Origin: DATNPX01 sp036702975
GTDB taxonomy: Bacteria; Cyanobacteriota; Vampirovibrionia; Obscuribacterales; Obscuribacteraceae
Direction: 5' to 3'
Assembly (NCBI GenBank): GCA_036702975.1
Contig: DATNPX010000006.1
Coordinates: forward strand, 290,144 to 354,143
Length of the DNA stretch: 64,000 bases
The position numbers and the translations under genes were made by a program. The notes below the pieces were generated by a model that was given only the letters and a program-made list of their open reading frames with translations, was not told where the DNA came from and searched no databases. Of this stretch, positions 25,916 to 34,340 are shown in pieces (the first letter of the stretch is position 1; each line of letters starts with the position of its first letter).

Positions 25916-27703
25916 CTATTGATTTTCTTTGCCAGCCCATTTGTCCAACGTAGAAGCAACCTTATCGAAATTGGTGTAGAGGATTCTACTTTCTTTAAGG
26001 GTCAAGTCGCCAGGATGCTGGCTTCTGAACGCGGCTTCCATTGTCTCGATCGAGTTCATCCGCTCACGCAGTTCGGTTGATTGATTGGCTGTCAGTCGAC
26101 CTTGTAGATAGTCTTTTGCGATTCGAGCTTCAAGGTCTGATCTGCGTACCGACACATCGTCTAGTTCAACGATGCAGCCATTGGAGATGGTTAAGTGCGA
26201 TCCGGCGATCAGCGGCTGAGGCACAGCCGGAACCACGGTTGCTACCTGGGTAGTGATGACGTCAAGGTCTCTGGCAAGAAGAACCGCGCGTCCGTAGGTG
26301 ATACCCGGTACTGCCTGCTGTTGAATTCGGAGGAGGTCGGAAAGAATCAAATCACCTTGAGCGCGACTGATTACTTTCTTCTCAATCGATTCGCGCACCA
26401 TCCTTTCGAGATCTTTTCTGCGAACATCGATAGTTGTGATTAGAAGAGCTGGATCAACCGTTTGCACCGATACAACATTTCCAGCAGCCGTTCGAGTTAC
26501 AACGGCCGTGCCTGCAGGTGTGGTTACCATGGTTCCCGGTGCTGTGGTTGTGGTCGTTGTTTGAACTATCCTATCCGCGTAAACCGGACTTGTTGTCGTA
26601 GTCGTTTGCGTGAAGGTGGTTCCTGCTGGAGGTTCCAAAACCAGGCGCCTTACTCCGTTGTCGACTTTGATCATAGACCAAAGCGGTTTCGTCTCTAGAA
26701 TGGTGGATGTGCGACTGTTCAGGTCATCAAGTCTGACGCCGATGGCCAGAGCTTCATCATATGTCATCAGATCATCGGAAAGCTTCGCGTTAGCTTCTGC
26801 TTGACTGATAGCGTCTAGTTGTAACTTGAGATCTGCTGCTTGACCTGCAGACAGTTTGCCACTGGCCAGTCCATCGTTGATCATCGTGCGTATAGCATCA
26901 CGTCTGGCTTCTAGCACAGTGCAATAACGTATGCTTTCCGCCATTGTTGGCAATGATGAAGTTGTGGTGGTTTTTGTTATTGTCGTTCCATCCGATGATA
27001 TGGTTTTCGAAACAGTGGTCTGTGATGTGGTGCCTGCTGGAATGATGGCAGTGCGAGCTATATATCCGTTAGGAGCGACGGAGAATCTTACTGCGCCAGA
27101 TGGATCAATTACGATCAAGGGTGCAAAAGGATTGAGAGTCGATGCTGTCGACACGCTTGCAGCAAGCGAGTCGAGATCACGAGCTACATCAACGGCTTCG
27201 TCGTAGCTCAATACTCCACCTGAAGCTCTGTCTGCCATCTCAGCAGCTTCAATGCGTCTAAGGGAAGCACGGAATTCGCCGGCTTGTGCGGCAGTCAACT
27301 TGCCTGCCGCTTCCCCTCTATTGATCATATGCTCTAGTTCGAGCCTGCGGTTATCCAGAACTGCACCCAACGGCTCTGTGAAAACTACCGGAGTAGTTGA
27401 TACGACCGTTGTGGTCTGTCCAGCGGGTGTTGTATAGATGCGGGTAATCGTTTTACCGGATGTATCGATAATGTTGCCATTGATATCGATTAGTCCGACG
27501 GCCGCATGACCGATGATATTGCCGTTTGAGTCAACAATATCACCATTAGTGGTGACGGTACCCTGTAGCACGTGCCCGTTCGTATCGATCACGTTTCTCA
27601 CGACACCAGTCAAATAATCTACAGTCTGTGCCTGTACACTTAATCCAAGCCCCGCCAAAAGTGCAGCAGCGGCAATCGATGTACCAAATTTATTAGCAAA
27701 CAT
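25916..27703 (-). CDS. secreted four-repeat helical protein
   Basis: 595 residues with a clear signal peptide (SIAAAALLAGLGLSVQAQ, cut near 26). Next, residues 36-90 form short beta-like repeats of the type D-x-N-G-x-I-(I/V) (for example IVDSNGNIIG, LIDINGNIID). Four helical repeats of about 65 residues follow, near 116-182, 262-330, 424-487 and 516-585; each has R-R-x-x-L-E-x-x-I, then G-K-L-T-A-x-Q-x-x-E-L, then I-E/Q-x-x-E and a Y-x-x-A-x-x-x-A-x-x-L-D segment. Thr-rich linkers (TTTTTT) separate them. No family recognised; probably envelope-associated. Monocistronic. Confidence 0.78.
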   Translation of the reverse strand: MFANKFGTSIAAAALLAGLGLSVQAQTVDYLTGVVRNVIDTNGHVLQGTVTTNGDIVDSNGNIIGHAAVGLIDINGNIIDTSGKTITRIYTTPAGQTTTVVSTTPVVFTEPLGAVLDNRRLELEHMINRGEAAGKLTAAQAGEFRASLRRIEAAEMADRASGGVLSYDEAVDVARDLDSLAASVSTASTLNPFAPLIVIDPSGAVRFSVAPNGYIARTAIIPAGTTSQTTVSKTISSDGTTITKTTTTSSLPTMAESIRYCTVLEARRDAIRTMINDGLASGKLSAGQAADLKLQLDAISQAEANAKLSDDLMTYDEALAIGVRLDDLNSRTSTILETKPLWSMIKVDNGVRRLVLEPPAGTTFTQTTTTTSPVYADRIVQTTTTTTAPGTMVTTPAGTAVVTRTAAGNVVSVQTVDPALLITTIDVRRKDLERMVRESIEKKVISRAQGDLILSDLLRIQQQAVPGITYGRAVLLARDLDVITTQVATVVPAVPQPLIAGSHLTISNGCIVELDDVSVRRSDLEARIAKDYLQGRLTANQSTELRERMNSIETMEAAFRSQHPGDLTLKESRILYTNFDKVASTLDKWAGKENQ

Positions 27704-27887
27704 TTGTTCTCCTTCCCTTCAATATCATTGAAATAAATACCAGTCATTCGCACATTGAGTATCTGAAATCAATCGCCGCTATTCACTTAAATGATCATTG
27801 TCGATTTCGCTTTTCTCTGTGAAGACGCCTCAGTTTTTAAGGTCGACGGATGAGCCAGGCTGAAGTTCCCAGATTGTTAACTGCTTT

Positions 27888-27926
27888 GTTGCAATCGTAC
27901 TCTTGCCAAGTTGCAACTTTTTTTTT
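27888..27926 (+). terminator. plus-strand intrinsic terminator in a divergent promoter region
   Basis: GTTGCAA (27888-27894) pairs with TTGCAAC (27911-27917) across a 16-base loop and is followed by nine T residues (27918-27926). On the plus strand this is a plausible intrinsic terminator, but no plus-strand gene ends before it; it lies 77 bases ahead of the gene at 28003. It could end a short leader or small RNA starting around 27750-27850. Elsewhere the 299-base gap (27704-28002) holds only the two promoters. Confidence 0.5.
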
Positions 27927-28002
27927 CGTTTTTCGACTACAAACGCGAGGGTTGAATTAGAGTCCTCGATACCTTGAAATGCGAGCCACTTGGAGATGAG
28001 TC

Positions 28003-28542
28003 ATGAATACGGAAAAGTTCTGTGCGCCTGATTGCACAGTGATAAATGGATTGAAGACATGTCTATCGGTTGCATCTTCTCTCTTGCTGGCCGGATTCGT
28101 ATGCAGCATAAGCTATGCGGACACTGAAGCGAGCTACCAATCATCCTCTGAATCGCAAATTCAAAGTTCATCAATGAATCAAAGAGTTGGTGAGAGTGAA
28201 GGCTCGCATCAGTCCGAAACACAAGCAGGAACTGGTAGCGTGAGCAGTGCACAACACGACAGTGCCAGCGAATCTACGCATGTGCCCAACCCGATGATGG
28301 CTCAACCATCCCTAAACCCGATACCGGCGCCGACTGCGGCTGCACCAACCGATATAAAAGACGCTGCAAAGAGCGCATCGTCTAATGCGCCCACTGGTGA
28401 AAAGGCGCGCAATGAAAAGTCTAAAGTAGCCACGGCTGTCCCGCACGCCAGGGTCGTTAATTATCGCTGGAGCACTAAGCGCAGAGCTTCGCGAGTAAAC
28501 CGGTCGTACATGGTGCAGACGATTCATCAGGCGGCGAGGTAG
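28003..28542 (+). CDS. secreted Ser-rich hypothetical protein
   Basis: 179 residues. A hydrophobic segment (SVASSLLLAGFVCSISYA, about 22-39) preceded by a short basic/cys-containing start forms a signal peptide or anchor; the mature part is Ser/Glu/Gln-rich (YQSSSESQIQSSS) then Pro/Ala-rich, ending in a basic region (NYRWSTKRRASRVNRSY). Likely disordered and exported. No homologue recognised. The gene is followed by a good terminator at 28587. Confidence 0.6.
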   Translation: MNTEKFCAPDCTVINGLKTCLSVASSLLLAGFVCSISYADTEASYQSSSESQIQSSSMNQRVGESEGSHQSETQAGTGSVSSAQHDSASESTHVPNPMMAQPSLNPIPAPTAAAPTDIKDAAKSASSNAPTGEKARNEKSKVATAVPHARVVNYRWSTKRRASRVNRSYMVQTIHQAAR

Positions 28543-28586
28543 CTTAAAACCTGCTCGATTATTGATCTCATCTTCTTAAAGTTTGA

Positions 28587-28626
28587 AGTAGCCCGGCGTT
28601 AACGCGTGACGGGCTACTATAATTTT
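28587..28626 (+). terminator. intrinsic terminator
   Basis: AGTAGCCCG (28587-28595) pairs perfectly with CGGGCTACT (28610-28618) and encloses the small palindrome GCGTTAACGC; the plus strand continues ATAATTTT. It lies 45 bases after the stop of the Ser-rich protein gene and should end that transcript. Confidence 0.75.
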
Positions 28627-28658
28627 GGGGTGATGTGAGAACAATCAGGAGAGCAAAG

Positions 28659-29111
28659 TTGTCACAAAGTCATTCCCAAGAGGAAGCGTTCAGGGCGAGC
28701 GTTGTTCAGTTGAATGCCAGAGGTGCCGGGCGCCTACCTGGTCATCTCGGCATCGAGATAGTTGACCTGGAACCCGGCAAAATATGGAGCCGGTTGGTTA
28801 TTAAGCCCGAACATTTGGCACCTAATGGCTACTTACATGCAGCTACTGCGGTCGCACTCGCGGATACGAGTTGTGGTTATGGTGCTGTCGCAAACATGCC
28901 GGCTGGTGGGCAAGGATTTACAACAATTGAGCTGAAGAGTAATTTCATTGGCACTGCTCGCAGTGGCACAATCCTGTGTGAAGCGCGCTTAATTCATAAA
29001 GGCAGAAGTACTCAGGTTTGGGATGCAGAAGTAAAAGACGAGGCCACGCAGCGCGTTATTACACTGTTTCGCTGCACTCAGATGATTCTATATCCTGCAC
29101 CTGAAAAATAA
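28659..29111 (+). CDS. PaaI-family hot-dog thioesterase
   Basis: About 150 residues. Seen: the hot-dog pattern HLAPNGYLHAATAVALADTS (in this family the N-x-x-x-x-H-G/A and Asp residues are catalytic), TIELKSNFIGTARSGTI and the C-terminal strand pair. Such enzymes cleave acyl-CoA thioesters, often aromatic or branched ones. Start choice: the frame opens at GTG 28635, but the TTG at 28659 has AGGAG seven bases before it and is preferred. The gene converges with a TPR gene; stops are 2 bases apart. Substrate not predictable. Confidence 0.82.
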   Translation: MSQSHSQEEAFRASVVQLNARGAGRLPGHLGIEIVDLEPGKIWSRLVIKPEHLAPNGYLHAATAVALADTSCGYGAVANMPAGGQGFTTIELKSNFIGTARSGTILCEARLIHKGRSTQVWDAEVKDEATQRVITLFRCTQMILYPAPEK

Positions 29112-29113
29112 TG

Positions 29114-29809
29114 TTATTTATTGGCTTTGCTCTCGTCGTATCCCCATTCGGTTTGTTTGGGGGAAGATGGCTGAGTGGTTTGAACAGGTAGTGATACCGT
29201 ATCTGATGGCGATGCTTCGGTTGCTTGTTGATGCGGTTGGTTTATCGCACCGGAGTTTTTTCTGCTTGGTTTCTTGCTCGGAGCGCTTGCTGTTGCTTTT
29301 TTTGGCGCGGTTGCTTTGTCCTGTGAGGCAAGCACCTTTTTTATGTCGATGATATCTTGTTTGATCGCTTCAACTTCTTTCGCCGGCGGTTTGTGCTTCA
29401 GCGCCTCCTCGAATGTTGCTATCGTTTTCTCAAGCAAGTTTTGTTTCAGGTAGGCGTTTGCAAGATTGCTCCAGTTTTCCCAGTCGTCTCGATTGTAAGC
29501 AATGGCGATTTTAAACTCACGTTCAGCGTCCACGTATCGGTCTTGCTTCCGGTAGGCAATTCCAAGGTTTGTATGGAAGTCTGCTTCGTCAGGATAGAGC
29601 TTTATTGCTTCTAAGAGATCGCGCTCTGCTTCGGAGTAACGTCCTTGATTCAGATATCGGTTGGCTCGATTGTAGTAAGGTAATGCCGCGCTACGATCAG
29701 GCTTGAACTGCTCGTCTGCATAGAGTTTGGTGCTCGACGCCAAGAAAAAGAGCACCAGCGCTCCTGCTAAAAAGAGAAGCGAATAATGTCGACTATTCAA
29801 ACTGGGCAT
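29114..29809 (-). CDS. TPR protein with an N-terminal membrane anchor or signal
   Basis: 231 residues: a hydrophobic N-terminus (YSLLFLAGALVLFFLAS, 9-25) that anchors or exports it, then three to four TPR units (ALPYYNRANRYLNQGRYSEA, DFHTNLGIAYRKQDRYVDA, NWSNLANAYLKQNLLEKT), followed by a Lys/Pro/Ser/Gln-rich tail likely to be disordered. Role unknown; arrays like this organise envelope protein complexes. It lies downstream of the histidine kinase on the same strand, 78 bases away, so it may belong to the same transcript. Confidence 0.8.
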   Translation of the reverse strand: MPSLNSRHYSLLFLAGALVLFFLASSTKLYADEQFKPDRSAALPYYNRANRYLNQGRYSEAERDLLEAIKLYPDEADFHTNLGIAYRKQDRYVDAEREFKIAIAYNRDDWENWSNLANAYLKQNLLEKTIATFEEALKHKPPAKEVEAIKQDIIDIKKVLASQDKATAPKKATASAPSKKPSRKNSGAINQPHQQATEASPSDTVSLPVQTTQPSSPKQTEWGYDESKANK

Positions 29810-29887
29810 GTGTTTGCGAGGTAATGTCTGTATGTTTATCTTGTTCTTCTGCCATTGCGGTACCTACCAGAACGGTATTGTACCGCC

Positions 29888-31327
29888 TCATTCCTTGGTC
29901 GTAGTAGCCTCGATTGGTACGGTTCTTTCACTGTCTGCTTGATAAGATCTGAATTTTACGACAAACCTTGCACCCTTGCCACTTGAGGTGTCCTGTACCG
30001 ATATCGTCGCTGCATGGTTTTCGGCGATCTCTCGCACGATCGATAGACCTAATCCGCTCCCAGCTTTATTGATGGACTTATCGATACGATAGAATCGATC
30101 GAAGATTTTTTCGCGCTGATCGGCGGGAATTCCTGGACCTGTGTCCTCAACTGCTAACTCCACGCCACCATTATTGAGAACGGAAACACTGACCTCGCCG
30201 CCATCCGGAGTGTAGAGTATGGCGTTTTGAATCAAATTTTCAGCCAATTCACGAAGACTGTCTTCAGAGCCTCTTACGACAGCTGGCTCTCCTGAGTGTT
30301 TGTACACGATTTTCGTGGCCGTTTTGTTGTGCCATTGGCGAGAGATAGTCATTACGACTTCATCAGTCAGTTCGTTTAGGTCGACGGGTATGGTACTACG
30401 GAAACGGTCTGAACTTCCTTCAGCGCGAGCAAGCGAGAGCAATCGATTGACCATTTGCGTCATTCTTTGTAGGGCAATATTTAACTGTTCGAAAATCTCG
30501 ATTGAGCGATTATCGTCAGCCTGCTGCGCTCCGAGATCGACGAACGTTTTTAGCCCTGCCAGCGGTGTGCGCAGCTGATGGGCAGCGTCCGAAACGAAAC
30601 GAGATTGGGCTGCGATATAGACTTTCATCTCTTGCAGCAAGGCATTGATAGCATCAAGCATGGGCGTCACTTCAGGCGGTGCGCGTTCAATGACTAGAGG
30701 TTCTAAATCAAGAGGGCTTCGCCTGGACATTGCTGCACCAATTTTATTGAGCGGCGCAAGACCGGCACTGATCCCAAACCACAAGGCCGCCGTGCCACCA
30801 ATAATGATCAGGAGTTGGATAATTAGCGTGGTGAATAATATTCTATGCGCCATAGCTACGCGTGCATTACATGTCTCTGCAACCGCTACGACGAGGTTGC
30901 CCAATGGATCGTCCTTCGTGGGAAGCATCACTGACACCATTCGCACTTGTTCGCCATCAACTCGAATGTCTTCAAAGTGAGGCTCAGTACTCTTATTTAC
31001 GATGCTCGGAATGTATTCGTCGCCGGATATGTAAACGCCTTTCAGCGAAAAAATCTTGTAGTAAAACTTATCAGCTTCTTCGTGTCGAAACATCTTCTCG
31101 GCGCTCTCCGGGAAGTCGATGACTCGCTTCCCGTTGATGTAGTCGATACGCGCGACGACTGAATCGACGGTATTGATTAAGAGTTCATCGTAGATATCGT
31201 TAGAAATATTTAGAGCGAGCCAATCGATAACGGCCGAACTGATGAGAGACAGCAAGAGCAGCGGACCCACCAATGATAGGACCAGTTGCTTCTTAATTGA
31301 GAGAGGCTGTAGGCTTTTCCAAAACAT
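29888..31327 (-). CDS. sensor histidine kinase (two-component, TctE/QseC-like)
   Basis: 479 residues from the ATG at 31327 (a TTG six bases upstream is possible). Seen: TM1 at about 16-38 (LSLVGPLLLLSLISSAVI), a periplasmic sensor region to about 160 (2CSK_N-like), TM2 at about 164-188, HAMP-like linker, phosphoacceptor block SDAAHQLRTPLAGL (His250), N box LAENLIQNAILYTP, D box VEDTGPGIP, F box FDRFYRID and G box GSGLGLSIV. All catalytic residues are present. It overlaps the response-regulator gene by 35 bases. Signal unknown; TctE-type domains often sense small organic acids or metals. Confidence 0.9.
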   Translation of the reverse strand: MFWKSLQPLSIKKQLVLSLVGPLLLLSLISSAVIDWLALNISNDIYDELLINTVDSVVARIDYINGKRVIDFPESAEKMFRHEEADKFYYKIFSLKGVYISGDEYIPSIVNKSTEPHFEDIRVDGEQVRMVSVMLPTKDDPLGNLVVAVAETCNARVAMAHRILFTTLIIQLLIIIGGTAALWFGISAGLAPLNKIGAAMSRRSPLDLEPLVIERAPPEVTPMLDAINALLQEMKVYIAAQSRFVSDAAHQLRTPLAGLKTFVDLGAQQADDNRSIEIFEQLNIALQRMTQMVNRLLSLARAEGSSDRFRSTIPVDLNELTDEVVMTISRQWHNKTATKIVYKHSGEPAVVRGSEDSLRELAENLIQNAILYTPDGGEVSVSVLNNGGVELAVEDTGPGIPADQREKIFDRFYRIDKSINKAGSGLGLSIVREIAENHAATISVQDTSSGKGARFVVKFRSYQADSERTVPIEATTTKE

Positions 31328-31973
31328 AGCCAAGACCCCTAAGTGTGCGGATTGGGCTCGCGAAATGTTCTAGCTTTTTCCGCAGTCTGTGAACAACGAT
31401 CTCTAGTGCATTGGAAGTTAGCTCAAGCTCATGGCTTGCAAGCTCATCGAGCAACTGATCCTTGTTAACAACACGGCCCGCGCGTTTCAATAACATCTCC
31501 AAAATTATCACTTCGCGAAGTGATAATTCGACCTTCTTTTCATCAACAAAAACGCTTCTGTCGGTTGTATCGAATCTGAGGTTTCCCTGGACTATTTCTG
31601 TAAGGTTGCCCCAATTGTCTTTTCGAAGCAGAGCTCGCACTCTTGCAGCCAATTCGGAGAGCTCAAATGGTTTAGTTAAATAGTCGTTGGCTCCCAAATC
31701 TAGTCCCATTACTCGAGTTTGCAGTGCATCCCTGGCACTAAGTATCAAAATCGGCGTTGATTTGCCGGCCTTGCGAAACCGCTTCAGAATTTCAAGTCCG
31801 TCGAGACTCGGTAGATTTAGGTCCAGCACAATGAGGTCGTACGAAACAGTTGCGAGGAGCAGATCCGCTTCTGCGCCATCATTAGACACTTCGACAGCAT
31901 AGCCACTTTCCTGCAGCGCCATACGAAGCCCGCGCGACAAAACATCATCATCTTCGACCAAAAGGATTTTCAT
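31293..31973 (-). CDS. OmpR/PhoB-family response regulator
   Basis: 226 residues from the ATG at 31973 (MKILLVEDDDVLSRG). Seen: receiver domain with the acidic pocket DDD (8-10), phosphoacceptor Asp51 in LIVLDLNLP, the Thr/Ser region ILILSAR and Lys in DYLTKPF; a winged-helix DNA-binding domain with LSLREVIILEMLLKRAGRVV and ALEIVVHRLRKKLE. It precedes and overlaps the kinase gene, the standard order for this pair. The longer upstream frame lacks similarity and a ribosome site. Targets are not visible. Confidence 0.93.
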   Translation of the reverse strand: MKILLVEDDDVLSRGLRMALQESGYAVEVSNDGAEADLLLATVSYDLIVLDLNLPSLDGLEILKRFRKAGKSTPILILSARDALQTRVMGLDLGANDYLTKPFELSELAARVRALLRKDNWGNLTEIVQGNLRFDTTDRSVFVDEKKVELSLREVIILEMLLKRAGRVVNKDQLLDELASHELELTSNALEIVVHRLRKKLEHFASPIRTLRGLGYVLEKPTASLN

Positions 31974-32160
31974 CGGACTCCTCGACTCTGGCTGCGATGC
32001 CAGAGTACTATAATCGCACAAAGACGCGCGTGCTGTATCCCACTGCTTGTGGATTTCTGATGGCTCGAATCGTAGATGATGCATCGCTATCGTCAAGCAG
32101 GTGTTTTACTAGCATTCCTTATGAGCCTTTCACTAAACTTGCGTTTTTGCGAAATAAGCT

Positions 32161-33552
32161 CTATGGGGCAGCTATTCGACGCTCCATGGTATCGAGTTGT
32201 ACCAGTTTTCGCTGCAGCCTTTGTTCAGGCAGCATATTTTCTTTTTTGAGCTGATTGTGACCATTTTCGTCCACAACGCGCTCTCTCATAAGTTCCATGA
32301 TATTGAATGCTTGACCAGTCATGTAGGTTGTGTTGCCTGCAGCCGAAATTCTGTTCATGGCAGTGGTGTTATTGCCGCCGCCGAAGGAAGCAAGCAAGCC
32401 TAGTATCGATTGCGCTTGTTTGGTCGGACCATAAAAGGACTCACGATATCGACGCGCGGCTCTTTGTTTGAGCCGCGTCTTCTGCTCTTTCGCCAGATCG
32501 CGGTCGTCGTTGATCTTGGCCAACTGCTCTTTGTAAAACATTTTTCTGAACTTCAACGAATCATCATTTGTGTCTTCAGTCATGAGTTGTTGAAACTCGG
32601 AGTCAAGAGCAGGCGTTGCTGTATTTTCATATAACTCAGGGAAATATTGTCGCGTGTGTCTCTTATTCTCGCGATTCGCCAGATAAGTTCCCCCATTGGA
32701 AATGAACGGCCGAATTGTAATGAGAGATGCCGAAATCAGATTCAGAATGGTGCCATCGCCGTTGATGATTCTGCTGTTGCGTAATACGCCACTAGCGTTG
32801 ATGGAGTTACCTACCAATCCGACTGTGTTTCTTGTGACACTGATTCCATCTTCTATCCATCTACCGATTGATATATTGCCAGCCTGCCCCTCGAGCCGAA
32901 CGAATTCTTGTAGACACTCTTGCTTTACGTCCTTGAGCAATTGAACTTCGATGCCAGCATTCTGATCGCAGTCCGCGGCCAAGGTTATTTGTCGAAGCAA
33001 GTCATTCGCTTGCTTATCCAGTTCACACATTTTTGCGGTCACAGCATTACGATTTAAATTTCGCTTTCTGAGCCGGATTGCTCGCGCGCAATCAGTCCCC
33101 AGTTCGAATAATGAACCGACACCACCAACCGCTTGACCGACTATCTGTGGATAGAGATCCCCTGCAATGCTGCTTCCGCTCACTCGATTGTGATAGTGCT
33201 GTTCCGAGCTGGAAACCGCAAGGCGTCCGCTGTCAACCTTGATGCTGCGTTTCAAGCCGTATCTATCTTCATCGTGATCATAAAACAGTGCCGTTGCGGC
33301 AACTAGACCTCCTTCGGTCGCCAGGGCATTGCTTGTATCCCAGAGCCATGTACGCCGCATTCTCCAGAAACTTGGATTTGCGGCTTCCAGGTGCAGATGA
33401 CAGTTGATCTTCTGCATTTCAAGCTCTATGTGCATGATTCGCTTGGCCAGCAAGTCAAAGTCATGACTGTCAGCGCAGGCAGGTTGCATCTGCAGGAACA
33501 GCATACTGAGAACAACCAAATGGATCAAATGTACCGTTTGCGCTGACGACAT
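32161..33552 (-). CDS. secreted hypothetical protein
   Basis: 463 residues with a signal peptide (LIHLVVLSMLFLQMQPACA, cut near 27). The mature protein is mostly helical and mixed charge, with two Gly/Ala-rich hydrophobic stretches (IVGQAVGGVGSLFELG; GISVTRNTVGLVGNSINASG) and a basic coiled segment (RDLAKEQKTRLKQRAARRY), then SILGLLASFGGGNNTT. No known family recognised. It reads away from the candidate RNA at 33762-33970 and is followed 188 bases later by the response regulator on the same strand. Confidence 0.7.
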   Translation of the reverse strand: MSSAQTVHLIHLVVLSMLFLQMQPACADSHDFDLLAKRIMHIELEMQKINCHLHLEAANPSFWRMRRTWLWDTSNALATEGGLVAATALFYDHDEDRYGLKRSIKVDSGRLAVSSSEQHYHNRVSGSSIAGDLYPQIVGQAVGGVGSLFELGTDCARAIRLRKRNLNRNAVTAKMCELDKQANDLLRQITLAADCDQNAGIEVQLLKDVKQECLQEFVRLEGQAGNISIGRWIEDGISVTRNTVGLVGNSINASGVLRNSRIINGDGTILNLISASLITIRPFISNGGTYLANRENKRHTRQYFPELYENTATPALDSEFQQLMTEDTNDDSLKFRKMFYKEQLAKINDDRDLAKEQKTRLKQRAARRYRESFYGPTKQAQSILGLLASFGGGNNTTAMNRISAAGNTTYMTGQAFNIMELMRERVVDENGHNQLKKENMLPEQRLQRKLVQLDTMERRIAAP

Positions 33553-33761
33553 TGTCTGCGTACCGCCTGGCGATTACTTCTTTCTCTCCGTGTGGAGGGG
33601 TTTCGCTGCTACTCGAACAAGTTTAGTGAGGTATTGTACAAGAACTACTTGTTCTCATATTCTCAACCTCTTCAGTTATCTTATGTGGGACGATGTGACA
33701 TCTCAAAGCGTCAGGAAGCTAATCAATCGATTGGTGCTAAATCGTGACATACAAATATCAC

Positions 33762-33970
33762 CAAAACAAAAACGCCACCCAGACTAAATCTGCGGCGGCG
33801 TTGATGCTACTACCTGACTGTCTCTTGCGATGAGACTCAGTATTTCCACACGCTTCAGTCAGTCCTTCACGTGAAGCGGGCCTCTTGCTACGGTTTCCGG
33901 TCAGCGCCGACCTGATGTTTCCGCAATGCCCCTCGGCTCAACGCGCTCAACATTTAAGTGAGCACTCACC
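33762..33970 (-). ncRNA. candidate structured non-coding RNA with its own terminator
   Basis: On the minus strand about 205 bases can fold into successive hairpins and end in a strong terminator. Seen, 5' to 3' on that strand: GTGAG-TG-CTCAC (33969-33958); an internal-loop hairpin around GGTC-GGCGCT-GACC (33912-33899) flanked by two GGAAAC segments and by TTGC/GCAA; CGCTTCA/TGAAGCG (33878-33851); a long hairpin with GTCTC/GAGAC (33840-33814); and a 9-bp terminator stem with one G-U pair (33802-33771) followed by TTTTTGTTTTGG. There is no protein-like frame. It ends about 210 bases before the gene at 33552, so it is not a tight leader. The RNA family is not recognised (not tmRNA, RNase P or SRP by motif). 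Confidence 0.5.
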
Positions 33971-34340
33971 GTTTATGCATCTAGTTTAGATCGTTTTTGC
34001 TTCTAGAGAAGTACCCCTTTGAACGTTTAATGGATATTCTTTGGACGCTTAAGAGTGGCTCACAATGCTGCTTGCGGATTGCCGCTCGGCTGAAAAGCGC
34101 TCGGCCCATAAGCGCGTTCAGGGTGGAGCACATCCAATATGTATTCGCGTGAGAATTTATATCCAACGTACATACACTTGAATATTGTTCACACCAGCAA
34201 GATTATGTCTTGGTTCTTACTGGCTGGTCATTATCAGTTTCATTTGCGTGGCTTATTTGAAGCACTTCAAAGCGGTCTTGCAAAAAAAGAGGACCCTGTT
34301 GATACGACGGCATAGAATCCGGAAGACTGCAACCGTGAGT
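33971..34340. other. intergenic stretch with possible small frames
   Basis: 370 bases between the candidate RNA and the MFS/spermidine-synthase gene. Two overlapping plus-strand short frames exist: ATG 34205 to a stop near 34315 (36 residues, MSWFLLAGHYQFHLRGLFEA...), and a TTG frame 34185-34376 with a possible membrane helix (YWLVIISFICVAYL). Neither has a convincing ribosome site, and they cannot both be coding. ATCTA-AAC-TAGAT (minus strand, near 33981-33993) is a small inverted repeat just before the RNA. Confidence 0.3.

Noticed and set aside
33762..33970. SRP RNA, RNase P RNA or tmRNA
   Set aside because: The hallmark sequences (GGAAGGAAGCAGC, GAGGAAAGTCC, the tmRNA tag frame) are absent, so only a generic candidate RNA is reported.
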